Origin: Homalodisca vitripennis
Lineage: Eukaryota; Arthropoda; Insecta; Hemiptera; Cicadellidae
Direction: 5' to 3'
Assembly (NCBI RefSeq): GCF_021130785.1
Contig: NC_060213.1
Span: 67,189,001-67,253,000 of the forward strand
Length of the DNA: 64,000 nt
Of the stretch, positions 13,580 to 26,065 are shown piece after piece. Positions within the stretch are counted from its first letter, which is position 1. Each line of letters opens with the position of its first letter. The position numbers and the translations under genes are program-made. Below the pieces are notes generated by a model. That model searched no databases. It was not told where the DNA came from and was given only the letters and a program-made list of their open reading frames with translations.

Positions 13580-14700
13580 TTTTAGTGAAATGTTTTTAAT
13601 AAATACATATATTTACTAGTATTTCGTAGTTTATTTATAAAATAGAGGAGGATGTTCGAACTATGCACTACACTTAACTTTAAATCGCGATATTGTGCTG
13701 TAGGAATAGTACTTAAAAATCTATTAAGTTGACAAAAACAAAATTTAATCAACGTGCTTGAACCTTTTTCATTAGGCGTTTCGAATTTGTTAAAAAGAAC
13801 GTGATAAGGTATAAAAAATAAAAATATATTTATTAAGATAGCTTTTTTATCAACTGGATAGTATTTCTTTAATTTATAGTTAAAAGCAGTTGAATTTCTG
13901 TGCATATTATTAAGTGTAGACGATATTGACACTTGTAAAACAAACTCCGAACTACACTTATGTACATATCACTGGGCCATTTGAAATTGTGATATTCATC
14001 TAACTAAGTCAGAGCAAATGAAAATTGCAAATACAATTTATTCATAGAAGATAGCTCCTAATCAATAGATGTAACAATGTAAAATGTCATATTAATCTCC
14101 TCATCCTAAATGAAATATTTCATTTGGATTTAGCAAATTTTTATATTTTTTTGGATACCTATCCTCCATCTCATTTTAAAATGAAGTTTGTTTATTGTAA
14201 TAGGTTGACTTCTTAAATTTTATTAATTGTAAGATTGAAAAAATTGATATGTCACAATTTTATGAGTTGTCCTTAGAAAATATTTTGGCTAAGTGCATAA
14301 ATAATATGCATAAATAGTCACAACTACCTGCAAATACGTGATAAAAGTAAGCTAATCATAGAGTTAAAAAGTACAATTGGTTGGAATCTATCTTACAAAT
14401 ATACCCGTTTGCAATATACACACAACTGGTTCCTGAAACTGCATGTTTTTTACAAGAAATAAAACTTAATGAAGAAGCATAAAGGTTATATTAATGGGGC
14501 ATTCCGACATATATATCTTCCTAAATAATATATTATAAATACTTAAAACCCCTATTTTAATGATTGATTTGTTATAGAAACAGGTATGATCGTACCACAA
14601 GTCATTCCATAACAGAAAACTTGGCCAGTTAGGACTGCATAGGTTGGTATATTCCCTATAACCTGTACAGTTACGGTAAATATTTACTAAAACTTAATTT
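13580..14700. other. Gene-free AT-rich spacer with repeat copy
   Basis: A 116-codon open frame at 13932-13582 (-) is Lys/Asn/Ile/Phe/Leu-rich, as expected of chance frames here, and shows no motif. The only recognised item is the second copy of the 67-bp dispersed repeat. Confidence 0.4.
14092..14158. repeat. 67-bp dispersed repeat, copy 2
   Basis: Matches 9151-9217 in the same orientation at 66 of 67 positions, including the 18-bp palindrome. Confidence 0.85.
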
Positions 14701-14965
14701 TCTTATCTGGACATTTTCTTACTCTGCACTCAACAGCGGTTGCAGAAAAGGTTAAAATAAGTTTGTTACTACCAAGCTTACTCTATGATTTCACATCATA
14801 AATTCAAATTGAAAAAAGTGGTTAAATTAATTAAACATATGGTTTTGCTGTTAAGTACTCTGTTCATACAGTCATTTGGACTTAACAGAGTCTTTCAATT
14901 CATAATATTTGCTTGCTGTAATGCAAATTTGGAGACTAAGATGGGATGGGAATTTTACAACTATA
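14700..14965 (-). repeat. Dispersed repeat, copy B (inverted relative to 3800-4165)
   Basis: Reverse-complement similarity to 3800-4165 begins at the GCACTCAACAGCGGTTGC word (about 14726) and fades after the GGTCTCTA-like block near 14965. The 63-codon + frame within it (14785-14976) is a by-product. Confidence 0.5.
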
Positions 14966-14979
14966 GAGACCAGTAGGAC

Positions 14980-17900
14980 GTAGATAAGAGGGATTTTATA
15001 AATAAAATAGGCCTATATGTCAACGATAGACCCCAAGAATGTCCAGGTAAACTTTTAGTACAATAGATCCAGCAGTTTTTATGTGATGGAATAACATACA
15101 CACAAACAAAAACATACAAGCAGAGACCATTAGATTGTCGTTTAATAGCATAATTTCACTCGTCAAAATTTGACTACTAATAATTAACGGTTAATAGAAT
15201 GTGGAATATATTAATTACCCAGCTTGTTGCTGTAATTAGTTGATGTCAAGAGTTAACAGATGGGTCTACATTGCGTCATCATTATGCAACTGCAGGTTAC
15301 ACAAATCTACTGACGTTGATAAATAACAGCTAGAACAATGAAGGGGCTAGGGTCTAATGTACAAGAGTATAATCCTCCCTCACCCTTTCTCCCCAAATTT
15401 CAATTGTTCTTTCTGGGGGGGGGGAATTTATATCTAATTTCAAATTGCTCTGCAAATACAACTTGAAATCAGAAAATGGTTTTCGTTGTAAATTTTTTGA
15501 GCAAATTGTGAAAAACGAGACAAATTCAATCCAGGAGAGTTTACTATTTTTTTAATACACCACCCATAACTTTCACTACATTAAAAATACCACTTGTGGT
15601 TGTTATTTACTTTAGAATGGAGAGAAATTTTAACCAGATATAGCAATTTGAATATTTCCAATAAGAAATTATTTAAATATTTACAAACTTTTACGATAGC
15701 AATTAAATACGTTTGGATTACATGATGTCCTAATACTGGAATCTATTAAATACATCTCAAATACCATATACACTTATATAACGTTCATTAGCAATTTCAA
15801 TGCTAACATCTCTCACTAATTGTCATTATCTAGCTTTTTGTTAGGGTCTACTTGAGACTTTGGCACTGTAAATGTTAATAGAGTTTTAAAAAATGTTGGC
15901 ATAAAACGTGTAAGGATTTACCTTATCTTGATGATCAGTAGGAAAATAGTTTCATCTCCGAGTTCTAGGCCTGATCCAGTGGATATAAAATATATTAAAT
16001 CATCCTTTCAATGTCCACTATGTATTCAGGAGAGTAAGGATGCTGCGTGCAAGAGTGCTGTTATCCTTCTTGTAAAATCATTTTCATTATTTTAGGACAC
16101 TTTAGCATCTTATTACAATAATATATACACGTGTCTTGGTGGTATAATAAAATTTCCTAAAATTCTTTGCAGGATTTGAATAAAAAATGAGACCCCCTAT
16201 AATTCGTACCACGTAAAAATTGATAAATATATTTTGGATACAAGATATATTTTCATAAAAGGGAGTATTATTTTATTTCTTTTTAAGTTTACAGAAGTAT
16301 CCTAAGAAAAATCTTTTAAGAAAATCTCAATTCCAGACATCTTTGAAAATCAGACACTATAAGAAAATTATAATTCACTTTAATCAAACGTAAAGTTCCC
16401 GGCTACAATCTATATTTATATTATTTAGATAAAAGAGGCCATTTATGTGTAAAATTAATGAATTATATGTTACGGTACATCAATAAGAAAACTTTCATTG
16501 GTTTAATATAACAATGACACACGTTATGAATTTATTTATAGCGAGGAGTAACCTTAATGTTATAATATTTCTTAATGCATATAGCTTTTTTTAGTTTATT
16601 TTTTCAGCACATAGGGAACTAGCTTAGTTTTGATTTTAACACTTCAAATATCTTGGCAGATATATTTATTGCAGTACATTTGAAGTATTCACAAAACTTT
16701 AATGAACAAATCGATTAAGAGAAAGCACATCCTATCTATCATACACCTACCTAAATATATTAGTTTATATATTCATGGCAAATAACTAGAGGGTGATTTA
16801 TTTTACACTTTATAGAGACAATTATGGTTTATGTAACATTGGCCTATTTGTGCATTTCAGTAATTACACTCATATTTATTTATTTTCTTTAATATTTAAA
16901 TCATAAAAACTGCCTGTTTATTTGTGTATATATCTTTATCCCTGCGATTGTTACAATGTTTGCATGTATCCGTGATTATAAAACGCATAAATATGTTTTA
17001 TTTCCTTCAAGTCTGTGCCGGTAAAAATGTGTTTGTACTTGTTTGTAGAATAATTTTCCTTTGATTTTTAAGGGTCACGTCATGAATCACCCAGTGTATT
17101 GCTCTGGCTTTAGACGTACATTAAACAATATAATTTTATTTTTACGTGAAATTGAGGTCCCAGCAAAGTTCAAAATACACTAATATAATACATAGTATAC
17201 TCCGATCTATCTAAGGCTAAGTAAAGAAGGATGCTTCATTGATGCTTAGTAATAAATAAAGACTGGGAGGAATTTTTAACAAAAAAATCTTGAAAAATGT
17301 CTCATTTTCATTAATTAATTTTATTTTCGTCCATATTCTTATTGTGTCATTTCCGAAACGGAAGAAAGTTTGTTAGTTGCACTTAAAAGAAGCTATATAT
17401 TTCACCTGTTTCTATTTGAATATTATTATTATTATATTTAATCGTTTATACCCATACTCAGGTGTTATAAAGTTGGGTAAATTTTAAGTTATAGTATATA
17501 TGAATTGATATCATCCAAAACAAAACACTCTTCGTAAAATTGTCTCACAACAACAAAAATGCATATATGCACGGTAACATATCATTAACAAAGGAAAATA
17601 AAACCATATTTAACATTGCATTTTTAATTTGTCAAGTACCTGCAAAAGAGTGTGAGCACTTCAATAACTCCACTGTCTTTGTACTGTATTTTTAGCTTGT
17701 AGGCGCACATTATAGTATTTTGTTCAGTATGGAAATGCGGCTTTCCATCACAAGAATCAAAAGTAATATCTAATAAAATATTACATTATTTGTATTTAAT
17801 TAATGACAAAAATTGGTTAAAAATTAAAAATAAATAATATTATGATGCTTTAGATATTATTTTTATGAAGATAAATCATGCAGTAGTCACCATATAAGTA

Positions 17901-18830
17901 ATGGACATTATTTCCCTTAATAATCAAATATATCTTATTTCTGCGATTATTGTCTACTCTCTTCACAATCATAAGTGATACTTCAAGAGTTAATTTTAGT
18001 CGTCAATCTTAGTTGAGGATCTCTTTAATTATGTTAATTTAGTAGTATTCTTTCACAGAGGTTATAGTGGTAATGGATTTGAGGGATAAGCTGCTAGTGG
18101 AGGAATCTAATTCCGCTTTAATTACACACATTTTAATATTCTGTATAAATTATAATGGTATAATTTAAATTTTGGTGTCTGGTAATCAATTAAACATCCT
18201 TTAAGTAAAGAAAAAGATCAAATCTTTCAAAACTAGGTATTCAGTTTAAACAATTAGAAACAGATTTTTCATGTAACATTAGGCAACAATACGCAGATTT
18301 CAGAGACGAAGTAGCTATCAAATTTTTATTCCAGATTGCACCAGTGACCAACTTAATGCATTACAAAAGAGAAATACTATTTAAACACTGTTACAAACGC
18401 CAGATTAACGAAAAAAGGTGTGAATTTTCATAATTAAGTATTCGACACTAATAGGTTCTCTTAAAACTGTTTATGACATTTACTAACACTTAAAAAGTAG
18501 GCGAAATGGACACAAACATTCCTCAAGGACCAAATATTTCCAAGACTACAATTCGAAAACATCATGACTTGCGTAATGCAAAATTAGTTTTAAGGAATTA
18601 TTTTGGAAATTTTGATTGAACCTAGTTTCTAGGAATTTCCCTCTCATCCTCTCTTACCGGAAGCAGTACACAAGCGAAGGAAGTAGGCGCTTTTTAGCTT
18701 TCTTTATTTTCTTGATCGGGCCAACAACGCAAACTCAACTGTGGAATTGTCAATAAATTAGACGGGGAATAAATGAAATGGCCGGATTAGACACCTCATG
18801 ACTGCAGTACAATTTCAGTCAAACTACATA
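14980..18830. other. Gene-free AT-rich spacer
   Basis: Scanned on both strands. No exon-like GC-rich segment, splice-bounded frame or element motif stands out. Confidence 0.4.
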
Positions 18831-18835
18831 ATAAC

Positions 18836-18845
18836 CGCGCGCGCG

Positions 18846-18937
<92 letters not shown>
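18836..18937. repeat. (CG)n(AC)n microsatellite
   Basis: A GC-alternating stretch followed by an AC run of about 45 units. A Cys/Val-repeat open frame on the - strand is just this array translated. Confidence 0.95.
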
Positions 18938-18939
<2 letters not shown>

Positions 18940-19689
18940 ACATTTAATGACACAATCGTGAGCAATCTCATGGCACTTGGAATATCTTATACGGAATGTA
19001 AACACCTTCAACCTGTTGATTAAGAATAAGGCCGCAGTAGATTACTTGGTACAACATTTGCTTTTTTGTAGATTTTACAAACCTACATTGTATGTAATTT
19101 CCCTATAAAGGTAAAACAAAATTAATCTAAGGCCCCGTAAATACATTAGACAGGAACTAAATTTTACCAGTCGTAAAATATATTTTTTGAGTTTTCGCTT
19201 TTAAAATTGCCGCAGATTGATGTAGGATTCTAAGACAGTTGTATGTATGTATTTTCTTGGTTGCGATATTAGGGCAGGTAAATTCAACTGAGGCGACAGA
19301 AATATAATAGGTTCGAACCGGAAGTGTAAGCCGATACACATGCTAATCTTGAAAAATAAACCAGAAATACTTAATTAACTTTTGAATCTTCTTAACCACA
19401 GACATTAAAATATTAAGTACTTACCTGATAAGCGCCTACATCTGTTTGGATACTACAACATTACACCATAAAAGCTTTTTGATGGCAGTAAAACAGTGCA
19501 AAACTACTTGATTCGTATAATATTAAAACAAAATTGAAGAGAAAGTGCTTTCCCACTGTACGTTCAGTTAAAAATGTTGCCGCTAGAACATTTGTACTGT
19601 ATGGACATAAAGCATTAAGAATTTTTATTTGCGCAGTGGAACAAATGATTTGTTGTACAGGACTAGAAGTATATATAACAAAATTTTCA

Positions 19690-20066
19690 AAGTATCGTAA
19701 GTAAACAAAGCATCTTGTGGAAAATCCATTCAGTATATTGGACCGAAGCTTTTTAATCAGATCCCAAGCGAAATAAAATCATGTAATATCTTGAATTGTT
19801 TATCTAAAATGCTGAAATATTGGCTTTGACAAATCACAATATTGGTGATTTAACAAATGTTTTGAGCTGAATATTAAATTTTTTCATATAGTACACTAAT
19901 TTCTGAGTTTATTATAATTTACCATTATTGTAACCTTTTTCTTATTTTTCCTTGTAATTGGTATTAGCTAAACTTATAATTATTATATCAAATTTATTGT
20001 GGATATAAGTTAGTGAATGGCAACTTGGTCTATTGTATTGTATATTTAAGTATACTGTATGTATGT

Positions 20067-20116
<50 letters not shown>

Positions 20117-20340
20117 TGTTTTTCATTGTATGCCTCTGGACGTTTTAGTCAGATGCAAACGTCATGGAGAGCATCTTGTTGGCTGGAATATTGTTTTTAT
20201 TAGGAAATGACTCATTTTATTTTATGTTTTCGTTACGCTGACCAGCTACTGATTTTTTTGTCAGTGTATTTCCAAAGAATGTAAATTGTTTTGTATTTGT
20301 TTGTAAATGGTGGAAAATAAAGTATTATTATATTATATTT
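19690..20340 (+). mobile_element. 3' end of a LINE (reverse transcriptase C-terminus and tail)
   Basis: The + strand frame at about 19707-19830 reads KASCGKSIQYIGPKLFNQIP, then SEIKSC, and ends ML-KYWL-stop. This is the typical last part of CR1/L2/Jockey-group LINE ORF2 (S-I-x-Y-x-G-P-K-x-F-N-x-I-P, ending in a K-x-W-L-stop motif). A putative 3' UTR of about 500 bp follows, containing an AT microsatellite, and ends near 20308-20340 in an AATAAAG-TATTATTATATTATAT-like tail typical of LINE 3' ends. The catalytic part is missing, so the copy is 5'-truncated. Confidence 0.65.
20070..20115. repeat. (AT)n microsatellite
   Basis: An AT run of about 22 units inside the LINE 3' UTR-like segment. Confidence 0.95.
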
Positions 20341-20344
20341 TACT

Positions 20345-21330
20345 AACGAGGTTACGCCCTTCGGTGTTGTAAATAACGTACGAAGCCGCGGGTTACTAGT
20401 AGTTTTTAATGACATTTTCATTAATATCAATCTATAATACAAGTTACCATACCATTTATTTAAGAAATATATACTTATTTACCATAGCATTTATGTATAT
20501 TATAATGGCATTTACAGACAGAAAATAAAAATTCTAGCGGATCAGATGGTCGTAGTGGTCAGTAATTAGCAGTTTTTTTATATTTGAGTAGCACGAGAGA
20601 CATTAAATACAATAAGTTAAAAGACATAAAGTTCCTATCCTATGCTGAATTTTATCAATGTTCCAATTAAATTAACTATCCGTTAGTAATAGTATATAGT
20701 TATAGTTAATGATAAAAGATCTGCACCTTCAGCGAGTATTATTGTCTAGATTGTGTAAGCACTGGGGCTTATAAGTTATAATTAAGAACAGCTGGCCATT
20801 ATTCTACATTAATATTTTTCTCATATTAATTAAAATAATTTCCTAAAACATTTTCCAATTTTGAAGGTTTCGATTATGTATTGATGATACTATCGTTCTT
20901 ATACACCTATATAACACGATCTAATATAACAAGGTTACAGAAAAGGATTGATGAACATGTACTGTTTGGATCATTAGGTTGCACAATGTTCTTTACATTT
21001 CAGGAAATATAAATAATATTGCCGTACCATAATATACATGTGTTCAATCTTTCCCGAAAGTTCACAGTGGAGATAAAAATTTATCGCTTTTGTAATATCG
21101 GTTGAGTAAATGTGAAAATTAGCGTGAAAAAGTAGTTTTCACTTGTTAATTAATGGCACTGAGAACAATAGAGGTATACAATAGGTAATAAAAAATTGTA
21201 TTGATTAGGAATTTATCTTATCACGCTCTCTCTCAACCTTGACCAGTGTAAAGTCAGGTTTGAAGTCAACGTGTTTAAATATTTAGACAGCAGTTAGAAG
21301 CAGAGTGCAACTGAACATATTTACGCGTTA
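20345..21330. other. Spacer upstream of the Kazal-like gene
   Basis: No exon is visible. The last 60 bp before the Kazal start codon include an A/T-rich box (TTTAAATATTTAG at 21274-21286) and a CAGTTA word at 21291. They could be core-promoter elements, though their spacing is shorter than the usual TATA-to-start distance. Confidence 0.3.
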
Positions 21331-21332
21331 AC

Positions 21333-21372
21333 ATGGTTAAAGTGTACCTTTTATTTTTGATTTCATTTGTCG
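21333..21372 (+). CDS. Exon 1 of Kazal-like gene: signal peptide
   Basis: ATG opens MVKVYLLFLISFV and the exon ends in phase 1 at a strong donor, G|GTAAGTAT. Joined to the acceptor at 23451-23452, the next residues are A-L-A-A-V-I-A-E. This completes a textbook signal peptide: basic start, hydrophobic core and an A-x-A cleavage site. Confidence 0.7.
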
Positions 21373-23625
21373 GTAAGTATGAGTCAGGTTTTTATACTAA
21401 AATAGTTATATGTTTTAAAAGTTACCGAAATTGTATTGAAGTACCTTCTTTTTAAATGTTGGACAAACGAGGTAAATCATTATGGTTAAACAGTAGTGCA
21501 CATAAAACTATATTACCCTTATGTCATCTATTACGGTTATAATATATTTTTAATGCAAGTAACCGAGAAAAAGTTTTGTTGTCAACGAAAACACATTCAA
21601 ACCACAACAGAATTTCATGTCAGTTTAAAAATACAAACTCAACATCTTTATCGAAAATTATTTAATAATTTAGACTCATACTAAATGAAAACCTTTATCT
21701 CACTTTATGCCCTAGTTACATAAAAACAATAAAAAACATTATTAATGGACTTTATTGAGATCTCAATATGTACTGAGTAATATGTAGATTTTGATAATAG
21801 AAGGAAAATAGCACTATTTATTTTTATAATTAGTTAATAGTTTATTATTATTCTTTTTATTATACAAAATATCAATTAACTCAAATAATAACGGGATGTT
21901 ACTCTAGAGTAATTATTTATAATACCTACCAACAGTTACTCTGGGCGCTAGAAATAAACTTTTCTTTTAATTGTAATCATCGGACAAGATACTGGAATGT
22001 ATGGTCATTTTGACTCAAAAAACTTTATTTTTAAACATTGTTAATAACTCCTGGAATAAAGTCAATAATTAATTATTTATCAACATCATTGTTAATGATG
22101 GTTATGTAATATTTAGAGTATGAGGATGTAAAGTTATGGATAATTGTAACAAAATATACTTGGTCTTTTGTTACTTTGCGTAAATATATTTATTTTTAAA
22201 GTATTGCTTAGCGCCTTCAAATACATTGACCAGTTTATCCTTACATATCTGTGGATAGTGTTTTGTAACAGAAGGCACAAATACGTTAAAGTATCATGCT
22301 ATAGCACAACTAGTCGTAGAATTAACGTTTTCTGGATTTATTGGCTATGTTAAACCCATAATTTACGTATAAAGTTTGAATATCATATCATATTTTTCAA
22401 AGTGCGATTCTTTGTGATTCCATATTTGTTACGCCAGTACTGTTTATTTGATTTTGTTTAGAGCATTTTTAGTACACAAATTTATATTCCTCCTATAATT
22501 ATGAATGATAAGAAATTTGCGTAATAAACGTTCCATTCTTATTTACTTGAAGTATTTATTACTGAGAAGAAGGACTTTCGTGCAACTAACTTTCATAATT
22601 TTGTGTTAATAATGTTTTTTTTTACAAAATCGTTCCTGATGATTATTGATAAACTGAAATATTTTATTTTATTTAGTTTGTGGTTACTGATTTTTCGTAA
22701 AGAAAATTTTAATGCCTATGGAAACTGATAATAGTTATCTAATTAAACTTTTAGCGAATGACGATCACTACTCTGTCTTTTTCAGAATGGTACATTGTCT
22801 AATGGACTCTAAAACTCCATGTTAAAAGTGTTAAAGTGCTTTCAAGATTTATAAATTCTGTAGAGTATGAATAGAGTTTTATGTTAGCATATTAATAACT
22901 ACGTGAATAATTTCAATTTTGAAAGGACATTATTTGATTTTTATTTATTCATTATGGATCTGGTATACCTTTGCTTCATATTTAGGAGTGAAACATTGAA
23001 ATTTCGACATAAATATACGTAAAAAAACAAAATTGAAATTAATGTTTACAGCTCCTTATTTATCGATTTTTTTTTACATTTTTACACTTTGTGTGTAGTG
23101 ATGGAGCGTATAATTAAGTAATCACGTCTTATAATTTCTAGGGGCTTAAAATTACGCTTTTCAAAAACATAAAATATATAATAAAATGTATTCGTTCTGC
23201 ATAATATATTTCTTTATTTTAATGTGACCTTTTAAATATTCAGCTGAAATATATAGCAACATTTTATCCACCAGAAGGTTTACATTAATGTACAAGAATC
23301 ATATAACACTGTCGTTACGAGGTAAAGATTATTATGACTACTAAAATATTCGAGATATATTTATATATATTCTATAATTAAATCCGCATACTAATTATTT
23401 GACCCAAATACTGTTTAAACTAAGTATGTGACTTATATATGTTGATACCCAGCTTTAGCGGCGGTGATAGCTGAAGATGACGCTGAGGAGGCAGATGGGT
23501 GTGGAGGGCCCTGTCCAAAGCACAACAAACCATGGTGTGCCTATAGCCGAACACACGGGTACAAGACATTCAAGAATACATGATATCTGAGAAAAGAACT
23601 CTTGTGTAAGAATAGAGGCAAGTAA
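21333..23625 (+). CDS. Secreted Kazal-type protease-inhibitor-like protein, with in-frame TGA at a conserved Cys
   Basis: Two exons, 21333-21372 and 23453-23625, with an intron of about 2.08 kb. The first gives the signal peptide. The second starts LAAVIAEDDAEEADG, an acidic linker, then CGGPCPKHNKPWCA, then YKTFKNT, matching the insect Kazal pattern C-x3-C-P-x6-C-A...T-F-x-N-x-C. The codon expected to be that fourth cysteine is TGA (23581-23583). Reading past it continues the domain (YLRKELLC) to TAA at 23623-23625. Kazal proteins bind serine proteases in the extracellular space. Choices are a recent nonsense mutation, a sequence error (TGA for TGC/TGT), or a 42-residue truncated mature peptide. 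A donor-like AA|GTAAAC at about 23620 could lead to another exon carrying the missing last Cys. An AATAAA at 23964 is a candidate poly(A) signal. Confidence 0.6.
23453..23625 (+). CDS. Exon 2 of Kazal-like gene
   Basis: Acceptor AG at 23451-23452; an alternative AG at 23457-23458 also keeps frame. Cys codons lie at 23500, 23512, 23536 and 23605. The TGA at 23581 is in the frame and position of the intervening domain Cys. The exon is much GC-richer than the flanking intron, as expected for real coding sequence. Confidence 0.6.
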
Positions 23626-23969
23626 ACGTCACAGACCAATACCCCGAAATTAATTTTTTAAATCCAATTTTCCTTTATGGAACTCATTACCGATATACGA
23701 GTCTAAAATATGCAAAAAAGGGATTTTCGTATTTTTATACAGAACGTGCGTGGTATTTTTTAGTTAGTCCCTCGCTGCCCGTTCATGTGATAATAGAAAT
23801 GTCCTATAGACTTTGGTTTCCTGTATTGATTTATAAAGGAAAATATTCAAAGTTAATGAGAACAATGCAATGCAACCGTGAAGGCAAAAGAAATTGATTT
23901 TAATCATATAAAATTTTATCATCTCATATAACACATAGGATAAAGTTTATTTGTAAACCATTAAATAAA

Positions 23970-26060
23970 ATTAATTGTAAAGATTTTCGTTACGTTCGTT
24001 ACGAAACGTTCGGGCAATGCGATACTACGCTGAATTGGATTATTATAATTGTAAATATATTATTTCTTTACCCCAAAAGTATGTGTGAAATGGTTTTCTA
24101 TATTGGGAATATATTTATTACTATGACACAACTTATATTGAATCTAGCTATCTGAACAAATAACTCCAATTTAAATTGTTCCAGTTTACTGATGAGCAAA
24201 GCAAAATTATTATTTTAGTAATTTTCTGATATTTGCAATAAAATTAAAAACTTGATTAAAACGATTGAGGAAATAAAAATGTAATTCGTTAATATTAGGG
24301 ACTCCAATGTTATAATGTAGTTTTATATTGAAAGCTAAATATTGTAACCGAATTACACTTATATTACTACATCAATAATATGCCGTAATATTTCATTCGT
24401 TTTTATTGTTATTATATATATATTATTATAATCTTGTATATTACCTCAGGGAGCGCTATAAATGATTCTTTGCATTGAATGTTTATTGCTACTTTTATTC
24501 TTAACACCCGGTTAACATATAATAGCTCAACAATAGTTATACTGTGTAATTTAGCCTAACAAGTGTCAAAAACATATTTTTCTCTTCAGAGAAATTCATC
24601 ATCACTGCATAGAAATAATTTTACATAATCATGAAAAAAATTGTATATTCCGTAAATTTAACACTCACTAAAAAATATAGGTAATAACATTTTCGCACCG
24701 AAAATAGTTTTGACTTAAGAATTTACCCTAAAACTTATCACAACCTTTTTAATATCACTAAGTAATAAAATTACGTAAATAAGTAAAATTTTCAATATTG
24801 TATAAAGTAGTAAATTTTACTATTAATTTTATCAATTTAAGGAAAATAAAATCGAAAGCTATAACTTAATTTTCTAACTACAATATATCACTGATTTTTG
24901 ATGTTCAAGTATATTTATGTGTTCTTTAGAGAGGTACGTGAACGCATACAGAGGCTAATATGTTAAAATAACACCTTGACCGGTGATTATTTACTTAGAA
25001 GAGCGACCCACATTCGTAATATCTCGCCGACACATTTATTTTTTGCAAAATGTGTTAGATCCCAAGATGGATCTAAAAGACAAAATACCATCAAATTTAA
25101 AATTATAATTAGGAATAAGAAACCGGAACGTCTGGAAGATTCCAGAGTAGTATAAGAGCTTCCATGATTGACATATCGTTATCATTATGTAGATGCAAAA
25201 AAATAATGCGGCTATTACCGCAACTATAAAAACCCGAAGACTACAAAAATAAAAGTAACAAGTACCACTATATCAAGCAAATGTTAACAAATTCCTTGAA
25301 ATCCAAATTGAAATTTATTAGCTTAAGCTTTAACGATGCTTCATAGAGCTGGAAACATTTAATTTCTGTCTTTGTATCTGTCTGCTGTCTGATATCTCGA
25401 AAGCGACCTAACATACACAATTGAAAATTCGTATGTATCATATTTTATATATTACCAACATTTAGTTAAATAACTGTGCATGTCACTGAATTGGATTTGG
25501 CTGAGCGTTAGCGAATATTTAAAAACTTTCGTCTTATGGATAACCTCGATGGCATTAAGAAAATAGCAGAATACATCTGTAGACAACTAAGTACAATAAT
25601 TAGAAATTCCTACATTAGATTTTTCTTCATAGAGTAAAAATAAAACTTGGTAATAAGATTCTACTTTACCGCAAACTTACTTTTTAGTGCCTTCTCTACC
25701 TTACCGGAAATGTTATTATGTGAACACTGCAGTGAAACTCAATTTGATGACTAAGAATTTATTTTAAATTATTTTGTTACAAGATATTTCAAAAATATTT
25801 TACCTGTTCACTTTTAATTTTGTCTGAAACTAAATTTCTAAAGAGTAAAGAATGATTTCTAGCCTTCTTCGATTGATTTTCATTGAAGGCTATGACTCAG
25901 AAGGCTGATAAAGTCACTATTATGTCTGGCGAAGGAGATGTAAAAACTTCTCTAGAATATTGCACCTTTCTATCTATCCGAAGGACCAACCGACAATAAA
26001 AAGAGCTATATATGTATTAGTTAGGATCTAACCTCACCGAAACCTGTTACGCGACACGCG
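23970..26060. other. Gene-free AT-rich spacer
   Basis: No supported coding feature. The patches near 25340-25450 and 25870-26060 resemble ends of non-autonomous elements in style but cannot be named. Confidence 0.35.
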
Positions 26061-26065
26061 GAGTG

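Noticed and set aside
13582..13932. 116-codon open frame on the - strand
   Set aside because: Composition is typical of AT-rich chance frames, with no motif, splice or homology signal.
18796..19011. Open frame rich in Cys-Val repeats
   Set aside because: It is the (AC)n microsatellite translated.
19300..19330. GGTTCGAACCGG word resembling a tRNA B box
   Set aside because: No acceptor or anticodon stem or A box at the proper distance upstream on either strand.
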